Positions 1 to 7,357 of a stretch of DNA of 41,751 nt are shown one piece after another. The number at the start of each line of letters is the position of its first letter. Position 1 is the stretch's first letter. Position numbers and translations under genes: made by a program. The stretch comes from a virus, in the IMG/VR virus record IMGVR_UViG_3300021961_005306, positions 1 through 41,751 of that record; one strand, given 5' to 3'. The notes under the pieces are model-generated. The model saw only the letters and a list, made by a program, of their open reading frames with translations, was not told the DNA's origin and ran no database searches.

Positions 1-970
1 ACTTGTTGTTGCTGGTGATGGTAGTATCCTCACTATTCGTATTCTAGATGGTGGGTATGGATATGAAACTGCTCCTGGTATAAGTGTCATCGATAAGACT
101 CATCATGGTGGTGGAGCTATTGCAAAAACCAAAATCGATGATCAGGGTAGACTCATCCAGATCTTCATGGTAGAGAAGGGTGAGGACTATTGCCCAACAA
201 CAGGAGCTAGTCCCAATACGCCACCTGGAGACGAATCTGACACTGGTGATGGAACTGGTGACGATGGAACTGATGGTGATGGAACTGGAGCAGATACAAC
301 TCCACCATTTATTACCTTTACTACTCCAGCTGATGATGCTGTAGGTGTTCAAACTTCGATCAGTGTATCAGTTTCTTTCAATGAAAGTATTCGTAGAGGC
401 GCTGGAGTTATTATCTTGAGAGAATCAAGAAGTAACGATGTTCATGAGATCATCCCAGTAGATGATGATAGAATCACCTTCATTTCAGATAAGATTATAA
501 GAATTGATCCAGATAAAGATCTTAAGTTTGAGACTGAGTATTTTATTACAATGTCTCGTGGATCTTTCGTTGATGAGGCTGGTAATAAGTTTGCTGGTAT
601 CGCAAGAACAGATACTTACAACTTTACAACTAGACCTTCCGCTGGACTTGGAAGTCAACCAGTTGGTATCGTAACTGATGTTATTCCTTGGAGACCTGGT
701 ATTGGATATACTGATGGCGATACTGGAGAAGTTGGTGGATGTACCTTCAATCTAGTGTTGACTCCTGCTGGATCTGTTGTTGGTATCACTGATCTTAAGT
801 GTCCTAATAAGTTTGATTCTATCCCAGATATCATAATAAATACCAATACTGGAAGAGGTGCGGAATTGAAAGCTGTTCTTGCATACAGTCCAGACTTTAC
901 GAGAGATCCTGGAATTGGTCCAGATCCTCAGACTTTGGTCATCAATGTTGTCGATTGTGTAGGTAAGTAA
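1..970 (+). CDS. Structural protein with bacterial Ig-like domain (5' truncated)
   Basis: The reading frame is open from base 2, so the gene starts upstream of the window; the first in-window ATG (167) is internal. A low-complexity Asp/Gly/Thr linker (about 235-300) is followed by an Ig-like domain of the Big_5/SbsA type. It opens with TPPFITFTTPADDAVGV, continues with FNESI, and closes with the usual FETEYFITM and YNFTT strands. Such modules decorate phage tail and baseplate proteins, often binding surfaces or bridging partners. The next gene starts 1 base after the stop, and three more structural-looking genes follow, so this is probably the end of a late virion operon. The exact protein (baseplate, whisker or decoration) cannot be named from this fragment. 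Confidence 0.75.
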   Translation, partial: LVVAGDGSILTIRILDGGYGYETAPGISVIDKTHHGGGAIAKTKIDDQGRLIQIFMVEKGEDYCPTTGASPNTPPGDESDTGDGTGDDGTDGDGTGADTTPPFITFTTPADDAVGVQTSISVSVSFNESIRRGAGVIILRESRSNDVHEIIPVDDDRITFISDKIIRIDPDKDLKFETEYFITMSRGSFVDEAGNKFAGIARTDTYNFTTRPSAGLGSQPVGIVTDVIPWRPGIGYTDGDTGEVGGCTFNLVLTPAGSVVGITDLKCPNKFDSIPDIIINTNTGRGAELKAVLAYSPDFTRDPGIGPDPQTLVINVVDCVGK

Positions 971-971
971 A

Positions 972-1556
972 ATGGCTAAAGAGACTCAAAAGTACAATAC
1001 AAAAGAATTTTTCTCAAACAATCCTGGATTCAGGTTTGAATCTGGGGTAAAAATTCCTGATGGCGATCTTAAAGGTAAGACAGTAGATTGGGGAACAATT
1101 ACAGATAATGGTCAGGGAATTTTTTATTACACCGATGGATATAAAAAAGATATTTGCCATGGTACAAGTTACGAAATTTGTGGTGTAAGAAGTGAAGAGA
1201 AGGATTACGCTAAGATATTGACCGCTGCATCTGGACATATCTTGATTGATGCCCAAGATGGTGATATAATCCTTAAGGGTAGAAATATTCGTCTTACTGC
1301 AGAAGATGGTCAGGGAGAGATTACGTTAGTATCTGGTAAACATGTTTATATTAAAGCAGCAGTAACTCATATTAAGGGAACTAATGTTAACATATTAGCA
1401 AGTAACAATTTATCCGCTGGTGGTACATTCGTTGAGTCTAGTGGAGCTGTAAGTAATGAATCAGGAACTCAGACGGATATGTTCCAAGGATCATTCTTGG
1501 GCAAAATATTCAAGTGGATCGACAAGTTTAAAGATTTCTTAGGGAAGTGTGAATAA
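972..1556 (+). CDS. Baseplate needle-like beta-helix protein
   Basis: The 194-residue protein has a central stretch (about residues 80-150) of short alternating beta repeats (HILIDAQDGDIILKGRNIRLTA, then GEITLVSGKHVYIKAAVTHIKG). This periodicity is characteristic of the triple-stranded beta-helix of gp5/VgrG-type spikes and needles. No lysozyme or OB-fold hub domain is visible, so it resembles a free-standing needle segment rather than a complete gp5. The C-terminal 25 residues are amphipathic and Lys/Phe rich. The stop codon overlaps the start of the next structural gene (TAATG), implying coupled translation in a tail operon. The beta-helix is seen in the repeats; the role at the baseplate tip is inference. 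Confidence 0.6.
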   Translation: MAKETQKYNTKEFFSNNPGFRFESGVKIPDGDLKGKTVDWGTITDNGQGIFYYTDGYKKDICHGTSYEICGVRSEEKDYAKILTAASGHILIDAQDGDIILKGRNIRLTAEDGQGEITLVSGKHVYIKAAVTHIKGTNVNILASNNLSAGGTFVESSGAVSNESGTQTDMFQGSFLGKIFKWIDKFKDFLGKCE

Positions 1557-2443
1557 TGTCAGCATCATCTTCTATTTCATATATTGGAGATAAACAAGTA
1601 ATTGGATATCTTGATACATCTTTTTTAAATATTAGTGATAAGTTACTTCCTGGAACATTAGTTGCTAATGGTCCATGCTATTTTGGTATGCCTATGGCAA
1701 TCGGTGTTGCTCGTGCAACCGTTATGATTGGTCCCCCAGTTGCTGCTTCTTTGCCAGCATCACTTGAGGTAACTGGTATTGCAAACATCTTTGGATCCTT
1801 CAATGTTTTTGCCATCAGTACATTCCAAGGATTGACAACAAAACTGGGAACTACCATTAAAAATGCTCTTAGTTTGAAAAATGGTATTGATGTTAAGAAC
1901 GCAGTAAATATTTCAAACGCTGTTGGTCTTGATAATGCCAACAGAAACACTAATGGAATTCTGCATGTTGCTGGGGTAATTAAGTGTGCATGGTTGGATG
2001 CAAAGATTGCCGCTGCAATGGCATCTCCACCAAAAGGATTTGATATGCACCACCCAACGAAACCAGGGTGGAGATTGACGCATATCTGTATCGAAGGTCC
2101 AGAAGCTGCAGTTTATTATCGTGGTAAGTTGGAGGGTGGAAATATGATAGAACTGCCCGATTATTGGAGAGGGTTGGTTGATGCAGAAACTATTTCGGTA
2201 CAACTGACACCAATAGGAGTATGGCAAGAACTATCATATGAGTTATCCGATTGGGGGACCAAAATTAAAGTGTTAAATAATTCTGGCAGTGCAATCAATT
2301 GTAGTTATGTTGTCTTCGGAGAAAGAAAAGACGTTGATAAAATCGTTGTTGAATATGAAGGAAAGATTGAAGACTATCCAGGCAGAGACCAACGATCAAT
2401 CGTTGGATATCATTATGACTATCGAGAAGGAGTGAACGGATAA
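1556..2443 (+). CDS. Fibre-like virion protein with HPxKPGxRLxHxCIEGPE C-terminal motif
   Basis: The 295-residue protein begins with a hydrophobic, Gly/Ala-rich region. A repetitive segment follows (about 100-145: KNGIDVKNAVNISNAVGL), typical of fibre shafts. From residue 163 it carries HHPTKPGWRLTHICIEGPEAAVYYRGKL, a motif I recognise from the C-termini of many phage tail-fibre and structural proteins, followed by a beta-rich domain. It overlaps the neighbours at both ends (TAATG), so it is co-translated with the flanking structural genes. Its likely role is a short fibre or baseplate appendage; the receptor or partner is unknown. Confidence 0.6.
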   Translation: MSASSSISYIGDKQVIGYLDTSFLNISDKLLPGTLVANGPCYFGMPMAIGVARATVMIGPPVAASLPASLEVTGIANIFGSFNVFAISTFQGLTTKLGTTIKNALSLKNGIDVKNAVNISNAVGLDNANRNTNGILHVAGVIKCAWLDAKIAAAMASPPKGFDMHHPTKPGWRLTHICIEGPEAAVYYRGKLEGGNMIELPDYWRGLVDAETISVQLTPIGVWQELSYELSDWGTKIKVLNNSGSAINCSYVVFGERKDVDKIVVEYEGKIEDYPGRDQRSIVGYHYDYREGVNG

Positions 2444-4053
2444 TGCCAAAGGCTGATCCCCAAAAGATTTCAAAAAGACTCAGAGATCAAGCAAAAGATC
2501 AAGATCGTCAGAGAGCCCAACTGTTAGAGCAGTTGACTATCACTGATGCTATCATCGACGAATATGATGAATTGATCCTGAAGTTGGATGGATTGAATCC
2601 AGAACTCATTGAAGAAATTAATGTAAAGATCAAAGCAGTTGCTGATGCATATAAGGCAAGAATTTCTGCTGGTTGTAGAAACGATCTCGCATGGGTTGCT
2701 GTACAAGAAAATAGTTTCTGGACTAGAATTAGTGGTAGTCCAGGAAGAGTTACAGTAACAACCTATGAGTGTAAGAAGGATCCTGCTCAACGGGTTCAAC
2801 TTAACAACTATGGTATTAAGTATTACAGACACCCCAAAAATAGAGAGTATGGTGCGGGTGTAGTCGATGAGATTCAAGATGCAAGCATTGATAAACTAAC
2901 ATCAGTTCTAGTTCTATTTGGTGATTCTGCTGGTAGTTATAGTAGTGTTATTCGAGTAGGAGACTATATTACTGATGATCTTGAAGAACCACAGGTTTGG
3001 CCTACTGGAAACTTACCCAGAGTAGTTAGTGTCGGAACAACAAATTACCCTGGGGAACAGAGTGTAGTAAGTGGATTCTGTACTGCTGGTGTTTCCAGAC
3101 TGTATGGTGATGGTGTCGTTGGTGTATTATCGGACTTCAACGTAGGCGATTATGTTATCGCTGAGGGATATTTCCCACTGAATACTACTATTACTGGATT
3201 CGGAGAAGCCGAATATCAACAAGATTTCATTGATGATGTTGGTGTGACAACTACGATCACCACGTCAATTTTCTATGCAGATTTGAGTAATGTTGCTATT
3301 GGGGAAACAAACAATCATGACTTTACTGTTGGTATCGTCTCATCATACAATGCAGTGTTCCTAAGCACATCTACAGATGTTGGTGCTGCCCGTAGTTCGT
3401 TCTTAATTGTTAGACCACCAGATGCGGAAGATTTAGACTTTGAAGTAACAAAGAATCCTATCGATCCTGTTGAGATTGGTATGGTTAAGGGAAAGAAGAC
3501 TGGTAAGGGACACAAGGTTCAACTAATTAATAATGGTGATCCAGACAGAGTTAAAAACTGGCACTCAGTAAGAGAAGATCCAGAACCACCAGTTGGCGCT
3601 GGATATGAAGAGTATTGGACAGGAAACTTTGCATGGCCTACGTTAGAAACCACATCAATTACTGGATATGCTGGTAGTATTCCTATCTTTTCTTCGTTTA
3701 TTAACTATGCCAGCGAGGGACAGAGGGTTTCTATTAGTGTTGGAACTACTACCCCACAATCAAAGATTGGTACAACTGCAGTAAGTCCAACCAATCCAGG
3801 TGGTAGCGGATGTAGTGCATTAGACTCCGCAATTTCTAGTGCAGAGTCCCAAATGAATGCGAAGATTGCAGAGAATACTCCAAAGGTAAATCATAATCTT
3901 GGGGGTACGCAGGCTCTTAGAAATCTAAGAGATGAGGAAGAAACCCAAGCATGGGGTTATCTGCAGGGGATTGCATACATCAACGATAAAAAGAAGAAGC
4001 TAAATAATAGTGCGACCGCAATCGGTGATTTTAATTGGAGTACTATTGAATGA
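2443..4053 (+). CDS. Virion structural protein, coiled-coil N-terminus
   Basis: The 536-residue protein starts with a charged helical segment (residues 1-70, KISKRLRDQAKDQDRQRAQLLEQL) predicted to form a coiled coil. A long beta-rich body full of Gly/Thr/Val follows, and a second helical stretch near residues 455-520. There is no catalytic motif. The composition and its place at the end of the tail operon fit a large cyanomyovirus virion protein, but I cannot assign a T4 homologue. The stop overlaps the start of an oxygenase gene by 4 bases, tying that enzyme to the structural operon. Confidence 0.6.
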   Translation: MPKADPQKISKRLRDQAKDQDRQRAQLLEQLTITDAIIDEYDELILKLDGLNPELIEEINVKIKAVADAYKARISAGCRNDLAWVAVQENSFWTRISGSPGRVTVTTYECKKDPAQRVQLNNYGIKYYRHPKNREYGAGVVDEIQDASIDKLTSVLVLFGDSAGSYSSVIRVGDYITDDLEEPQVWPTGNLPRVVSVGTTNYPGEQSVVSGFCTAGVSRLYGDGVVGVLSDFNVGDYVIAEGYFPLNTTITGFGEAEYQQDFIDDVGVTTTITTSIFYADLSNVAIGETNNHDFTVGIVSSYNAVFLSTSTDVGAARSSFLIVRPPDAEDLDFEVTKNPIDPVEIGMVKGKKTGKGHKVQLINNGDPDRVKNWHSVREDPEPPVGAGYEEYWTGNFAWPTLETTSITGYAGSIPIFSSFINYASEGQRVSISVGTTTPQSKIGTTAVSPTNPGGSGCSALDSAISSAESQMNAKIAENTPKVNHNLGGTQALRNLRDEEETQAWGYLQGIAYINDKKKKLNNSATAIGDFNWSTIE

Positions 4054-4715
4054 TTGAAATTGATGCAAGTAAAGAATCTTTGGACTGGTCAAAGTATGAC
4101 CTTGCCAAAGATGAAATCTTTGTTATTGACAATCTATTTCCGTGGTGGTTTGTAGAACATCTAGACACAACACTACTTCATGGATTTGGATGGCAGTACG
4201 GATTATGTAGCAGTCACAAAAAGAATGCAGATGGCACTCCAAACTTTGAGTATGATAAGGGAGCAGATGAAGAGTTTGAAGTTCCTTGCTTCAAACAATC
4301 AATCTATCCACCAAGATCCGAATCTTCTTCAGATCCCAGTTATGGAATGATCTTCAAAGCAGTTATGTCTACTCTTCCATTTGAAGTAGAATTGGGAGAA
4401 ATTTTGGTTAATGGTCAACAATATATCCACAACACTGCAGTTCATCAAGACTGTAGTTGTGATAATGGAATTAGTTTCATTTACTATGTCAATAGAAAAT
4501 GGAAAGAATCTTGGGGTGGAGCAACTAGAGTACAAACAGAAGATGGTTGGGTAGAAATATTCCCCAAACCAGGAAGAGTGTGTTTATTCAAGGGAAACAT
4601 TCCACATCACGGAATGCCACCAAATGATACTTATCGTGGTCTTAGAGCAACACTAGTCTATAAGACTATGAGAAAAATCCCGTTACCAGCAACTAGAAAA
4701 AACACTATACTATGA
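4050..4715 (+). CDS. 2OG-Fe(II) oxygenase (prolyl-hydroxylase-like)
   Basis: The 221-residue enzyme has the double-stranded beta-helix signature of the 2-oxoglutarate/Fe(II) dioxygenases. The metal motif HxD is H132-Q-D134. WGGATRV follows in the position of the usual GGxL/T strand. The distal His is H186/H187 (GNIPHHGMPP), with an Arg (R196 or R199) in YRGLRATLVYK for 2-oxoglutarate. Family members hydroxylate proteins, nucleic acids or small molecules; the substrate here is unknown. It overlaps the upstream structural gene and the downstream oxygenase gene by 4 bases each, so it is probably expressed late with virion genes. Confidence 0.85.
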   Translation: MIEIDASKESLDWSKYDLAKDEIFVIDNLFPWWFVEHLDTTLLHGFGWQYGLCSSHKKNADGTPNFEYDKGADEEFEVPCFKQSIYPPRSESSSDPSYGMIFKAVMSTLPFEVELGEILVNGQQYIHNTAVHQDCSCDNGISFIYYVNRKWKESWGGATRVQTEDGWVEIFPKPGRVCLFKGNIPHHGMPPNDTYRGLRATLVYKTMRKIPLPATRKNTIL

Positions 4716-5227
4716 AGAAAGAACTTTTTGCTATTCCAGTTTTCATTGACAAGATTGATTTTGAAATCTTTAAGTTTCCAGAAGAAAAATTTGAACCGAC
4801 TTGGGATTCTAATACACCAACAACATTTGGTAAGAATCATCCATTGACTGAAGAATCTTTTGGTCATCTATGTGAAGTTATAACTAGAAACCTATCTGGA
4901 GGAAATGTTCTTGGAGCAAATCCAAGAATAGGAAATATGTGGAGAAATAAGTACACTGAAAATGACTATCAAGATGTACATATCCATGCACGTTGCCAAT
5001 GGAGTTTCATCATTTATGAAACGATGCAATCTCAGACTTCTTTTTTGAATCCTTCAATCAAAGATATCCAAAACCAAATTGGCAACACATGTGGTGAGTT
5101 TCCTCTGGATTATAAACCAGATCTAGGACCAGGAGATATTATCATATTCCCATCATTTTTGTTTCATTCTGTCAATAGAGGTGCAGGCGGAACATCCATT
5201 TCGGGTAATATATACATGGAGTACTGA
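4712..5227 (+). CDS. Putative 2OG-Fe(II) oxygenase, HxH type
   Basis: The 171-residue protein resembles the TIGR02466-type putative oxygenases of cyanophages. It has DVHIHARCQWSFIIYE (H90-x-H92 in place of HxD) and GPGDIIIFPSFLFHSV with the distal H152. The Arg that normally anchors 2-oxoglutarate just before the last strand (RxSIxxN) is replaced by GGTSISGN; the nearest Arg is R156. It is a paralogue of the gene at 6413-6964, which shares LWRN/MWRN, xHIHxxxQWSFIIYE and IIIFPSFxxH. The fold call is firm, but activity is uncertain because of the altered ligands. Confidence 0.7.
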   Translation: MKKELFAIPVFIDKIDFEIFKFPEEKFEPTWDSNTPTTFGKNHPLTEESFGHLCEVITRNLSGGNVLGANPRIGNMWRNKYTENDYQDVHIHARCQWSFIIYETMQSQTSFLNPSIKDIQNQIGNTCGEFPLDYKPDLGPGDIIIFPSFLFHSVNRGAGGTSISGNIYMEY

Positions 5228-5235
5228 GTAAAGTC

Positions 5236-5580
5236 ATGGGAATGTTTGATGTGATACATTCTTCTTATTCTAAGTTTAAGGGAGAGTATCAGACAAAAGA
5301 CTTAAATTGCTTTATGGCGGAATATTGGTTATCGCCTAAAGGAGAGTTATATGAAATTGATTATTCTGGTACTTCGGACTGTGTAGATATTCCAGAGGAG
5401 GAGAGAACTGCTCCATGGAATGTATTTGAATTTGTCCCAAACGGGAATCATGGGAAAATAAAGCCCACAGATTACTATAAGTATGTTAGAATGTATAATG
5501 AAGATGACGAAATCGTCCTTCATGTAAAAAAAGGAAAAGTCGTAGCGTTTCAAAAAAATGACAGAAAAGAGTGGGAATGA
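5236..5580 (+). CDS. Conserved small phage protein (MGMFD type)
   Basis: The 114-residue protein begins with MGMFDVIHSSY, an opening shared by many phage hypothetical proteins. Its short beta-rich, acidic body ends in a Lys-rich tail. There is no signal peptide, membrane segment or catalytic motif. It sits 8 bases after an oxygenase gene and overlaps the next gene by 23 bases. The function is unknown. Confidence 0.7.
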   Translation: MGMFDVIHSSYSKFKGEYQTKDLNCFMAEYWLSPKGELYEIDYSGTSDCVDIPEEERTAPWNVFEFVPNGNHGKIKPTDYYKYVRMYNEDDEIVLHVKKGKVVAFQKNDRKEWE

Positions 5581-5752
5581 ACTATTGTTAGATAACTTAA
5601 ATGTATTTGGAGCTGCTATTGCTCAACTGCAAGATCGACTGAAAAAACTTGAAGCACGAGTGGAAAGTATTAAGGTTGATGTAGACGCCAATACATTTAA
5701 TATTAATACCATGTATGATGAACTCATGACTAAGGAGGAATCCGATGACTAA
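5558..5752 (+). CDS. Small coiled-coil protein
   Basis: The 64 residues are almost entirely helical and heptad-like (IAQLQDRLKKLEARVESIKVDVDANTFNINTMYDELM), with an acidic end. It probably forms an oligomeric coiled coil. It overlaps the neighbours at both ends, and the start of the following gene lies inside its last codons. The function is unknown. Confidence 0.6.
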   Translation: MTEKSGNELLLDNLNVFGAAIAQLQDRLKKLEARVESIKVDVDANTFNINTMYDELMTKEESDD

Positions 5753-5882
5753 AAGAACTTTTGTAGACAAGAATGGCAACTCATGGGAGTGGGAAGAAAC
5801 TCCTGAGGTTCTCAAAGCGATTGAAAAGATCAACGGATCTACCTTCGTACTGCAACCACCCCCACGCAAACCCAAAGCTTGA
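5745..5882 (+). CDS. Small hypothetical protein (45 aa)
   Basis: The ATG is placed 6 bases after a strong Shine-Dalgarno AAGGAGG (5732-5738), and the ORF overlaps the preceding stop by 8 bases. The product starts MTKRTFVDKNGNSWEWEETPE and ends in a Pro/Lys-rich tail (QPPPRKPKA). No domain was recognised. Its stop codon lies inside the -35 box of the promoter that drives the tRNA island. Confidence 0.6.
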   Translation: MTKRTFVDKNGNSWEWEETPEVLKAIEKINGSTFVLQPPPRKPKA

Positions 5883-5907
5883 CACGAGGGGGTCGGTCCC
5901 ATATAAT
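5879..5907 (+). promoter_or_regulatory. Consensus sigma70 promoter of the tRNA island
   Basis: TTGACA (5879-5884) and TATAAT (5902-5907) are both exact consensus, separated by 17 bases. The -35 box overlaps the end of the upstream gene. Transcription would start near 5914, just ahead of a 50-residue ORF and four tRNAs. Confidence 0.85.
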
Positions 5908-5929
5908 AGGTAGGTAATCAATTGAAGAC

Positions 5930-6082
5930 ATGAAGTTTCGGGTTACCTACCAACGACCAAAGAAAAAAGGTCAATCCATTCAAAACGCAGTTTTCTATGA
6001 ACTTGAAGATGCAATTCGCTGGGAAAAACATGTCCAATCTATCGGGTGTACGAATACAGAAGTCATTCCTGTGATGAATTGA
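5930..6082 (+). CDS. Small basic hypothetical protein (50 aa)
   Basis: The product starts MKFRVTYQRPKKKGQSIQNA and contains an aromatic/helical segment (VFYELEDAIRWEKHVQSIGC). It looks like a small conserved cyanophage protein of the kind found at tRNA clusters; I cannot name a family. It is the first gene after the consensus promoter and ends 5 bases before tRNA-Ile. Confidence 0.55.
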   Translation: MKFRVTYQRPKKKGQSIQNAVFYELEDAIRWEKHVQSIGCTNTEVIPVMN

Positions 6083-6087
6083 CTTCT

Positions 6088-6159
6088 GGGATTGTCGCCT
6101 AATGGTTAAGGCCCTCTGCTTATAACGGAGTGAATCGGGTTCAATTCCCGACAGTCCTA
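6088..6159 (+). tRNA. tRNA-Ile (UAU)
   Basis: A complete cloverleaf is visible. The acceptor stem is GGGATTG with CAGTCCT (first pair G-U), the D stem GCCT/AGGC, the anticodon stem CTCTG/CGGAG, the loop CTTATAA, and the T arm TCGGG-TTCAATT-CCCGA; the discriminator is A. The anticodon TAT reads AUA, a codon normally served in bacteria by a lysidine-modified CAU tRNA. No CCA is encoded. Confidence 0.85.
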
Positions 6160-6161
6160 TC

Positions 6162-6234
6162 GCTCCTTTAGCAATCTGGTGAATGCACCGAACTCATAAT
6201 TCGGCTAAGGTGGGTTCGATCCCCTCAAGGAGCA
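6162..6234 (+). tRNA. tRNA with CAU anticodon (Met or Ile2)
   Basis: The acceptor stem GCTCCTT/AAGGAGC is perfect. The anticodon stem is CCGAA/TTCGG with loop CTCATAA, and the discriminator is A. The T arm is less regular (GGTGGGTTCGATCCCCTC region) but recognisable. CAU could mean elongator Met or an isoleucine tRNA whose C34 becomes lysidine; sequence alone does not decide. Confidence 0.8.
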
Positions 6235-6238
6235 CCTC

Positions 6239-6310
6239 GGGAGATTAGCTCAGCGGTAGAGCAACGTGCTGATAACGCGGAGGTCGGTGGTTCAAATCCA
6301 CCATTTCCCA
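6239..6310 (+). tRNA. tRNA-Ile (GAU)
   Basis: The acceptor stem GGGAGAT/ATTTCCC contains one G-U pair. The D arm is GCTC-AGCGGTA-GAGC, the anticodon loop CTGATAA gives GAU, and the T arm is GGTGG-TTCAAAT-CCACC. The anticodon stem has an A-G mismatch at its first pair. The discriminator is A and no CCA is encoded. Confidence 0.85.
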
Positions 6311-6314
6311 CCTC

Positions 6315-6398
6315 GGGACGGTGATGAAATTGGTAAACATAACTGACTTAAAATCAGTCGGACGTTAGTCCTTGCGGGTTCAATTCCCGCTCGTCCTA
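6315..6398 (+). tRNA. tRNA-Leu (UAA)
   Basis: A class II tRNA with a long variable arm (GGAC-GTTA-GTCC). The anticodon stem is ACTGA/TCAGT around the loop CTTAAAA (UAA), the T arm GCGGG-TTCAATT-CCCGC, and the acceptor stem GGGACGG/TCGTCCT has terminal G-U pairs. The discriminator is A. Confidence 0.88.
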
Positions 6399-6412
6399 TT
6401 ACAAAAAACATC

Positions 6413-6964
6413 ATGAAAAATCAAGTCGATCTATTTTCAGTTCCTTTCTTTATTGATGAGGTTGATCTAGAAAAAATTCAATTGATTGATGAGGAGCAGA
6501 GGCCAACTTTCCGTAGTGGATTGAAAACTAGTATACGCTGTAATAGACAGATCAGTTCCGATACAATTGCCTATCTTTCTGAAGTTGTTGCACGAAATAT
6601 TGATACATTAGGAATTCGATATGGTAGTGCCGTAATTGGAGAACTTTGGAGAAACACTTATACAAAATCTGATTTTCAAGATCCACATATTCATCCATTT
6701 TCACAATGGAGTTTTATTATTTACGAAACAGTAAGTCAATCAAAAACTGTATTTTTAAATCCATATAGATTTCGTGTTCAGACACAAATGTCGATGTATG
6801 ATGATTACTTTCGTGAAGACTGGGTGCCACAACTAAAACCAGGGCAAATTATTATTTTTCCATCTTTTATTGAACATTATGTTCTTACTGGAAATGAAGG
6901 ATCAACCATCGCAGGCAACGTGTTTCTAGGTCCTATAAATATTGACGATCAGGATCAAACCTGA
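6413..6964 (+). CDS. Putative 2OG-Fe(II) oxygenase, HxH type, lacking the 2OG Arg
   Basis: The 183-residue protein is a paralogue of the gene at 4712-5227. It has DPHIHPFSQWSFIIYE (H92-x-H94) and GQIIIFPSFIEHYV (distal H155). The segment where the 2-oxoglutarate-binding Arg should be reads LTGNEGSTIAGNV, with no Arg at all. It sits alone between two groups of tRNA genes, and its 3' end carries the next sigma70 promoter. It may be a catalytically altered member. The fold assignment rests on shared motifs; the function is unknown. Confidence 0.65.
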   Translation: MKNQVDLFSVPFFIDEVDLEKIQLIDEEQRPTFRSGLKTSIRCNRQISSDTIAYLSEVVARNIDTLGIRYGSAVIGELWRNTYTKSDFQDPHIHPFSQWSFIIYETVSQSKTVFLNPYRFRVQTQMSMYDDYFREDWVPQLKPGQIIIFPSFIEHYVLTGNEGSTIAGNVFLGPINIDDQDQT

Positions 6965-6970
6965 TATAAT
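6942..6970 (+). promoter_or_regulatory. Sigma70 promoter for tRNA-Thr and tmRNA
   Basis: TTGACG (6942-6947) and an exact TATAAT (6965-6970) are 17 bases apart. The -10 box lies just after the oxygenase stop codon. Transcription would begin about 3 bases before tRNA-Thr. Confidence 0.8.
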
Positions 6971-6979
6971 ATATTTCTT

Positions 6980-7053
6980 GCCTCCGTAGCTCAGCTGGAT
7001 AGAGCAACGGTTTTGTAAACCGTAGGTCGTCGGTTCAAGTCCGACCGTGGGCT
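6980..7053 (+). tRNA. tRNA-Thr (UGU)
   Basis: The anticodon stem is ACGGT/ACCGT around the loop TTTGTAA (anticodon UGU). The D arm is GCTC-AGCTGGATA-GAGC and the T arm GTCGG-TTCAAGT-CCGAC. The acceptor stem GCCTCCG/CGTGGGC has one C-U mismatch and one U-G pair, and the discriminator is U. The tmRNA acceptor segment begins within a few bases of its end. Confidence 0.8.
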
Positions 7054-7340
7054 TTCCTCTTCGGAGGAATAGGTGGTGTTACCGCTATTTCGGACAGGGG
7101 TTCGATTCCCCTCGACTCCACTCATGGGGTCGCAATGGTCTCGACGGGGTTGTAGGAACATGACTGAAACCTGCTTGGATAAGCAACAAATAGATGCCGA
7201 AAACATCGCACCTGCGAACAATATTGTTCGCTTCTCCCGTCAAGCAGCTCCTGTTGCTGCCTGACCTATATACGGAGAGCGGGGTTAAGTTAGCCTTGTT
7301 ACCCAAATAACTCTTTGAGGGTGAAATGCCCTCTACCTAA
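7054..7340 (+). ncRNA. ssrA: tmRNA, circularly permuted (two-piece type)
   Basis: The acceptor part comes first. It has the tmRNA signature ATTTCGGAC (7087-7095), the T arm AGGGG-TTCGATT-CCCCT (7096-7112), then CGACTCC (7113-7119) and discriminator A7120. After 5 bases (CTCAT) comes GGGGTCG (7126-7132). It pairs fully with CGACTCC and makes the G3-U70 pair recognised by alanyl-tRNA synthetase. The coding part then shows GGTCTCGACGGGG (7137-7149, the conserved 5' tmRNA motif). The tag frame is resumed at GCG 7214 and reads ANNIVRFSRQAAPVAA, stop TGA 7262-7264. GGAACAU (7155-7161) can pair with GUGUUACC (7076-7083, one bulged A) as helix P2 between the two parts. A UUCG hairpin (7055-7068) begins the unit and a GAGGG/CCCTC hairpin (7317-7333) lies near the end. 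Both outer ends are approximate. The permuted two-piece form is known from marine Synechococcus and Prochlorococcus. Confidence 0.9.
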
Positions 7341-7357
7341 AGTATATCTACTGATAA

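Noticed and set aside
7073-7264. 63-codon ORF through the tmRNA
   Set aside because: It merely reads the acceptor arm and tag in one frame; the RNA structure explains the sequence.
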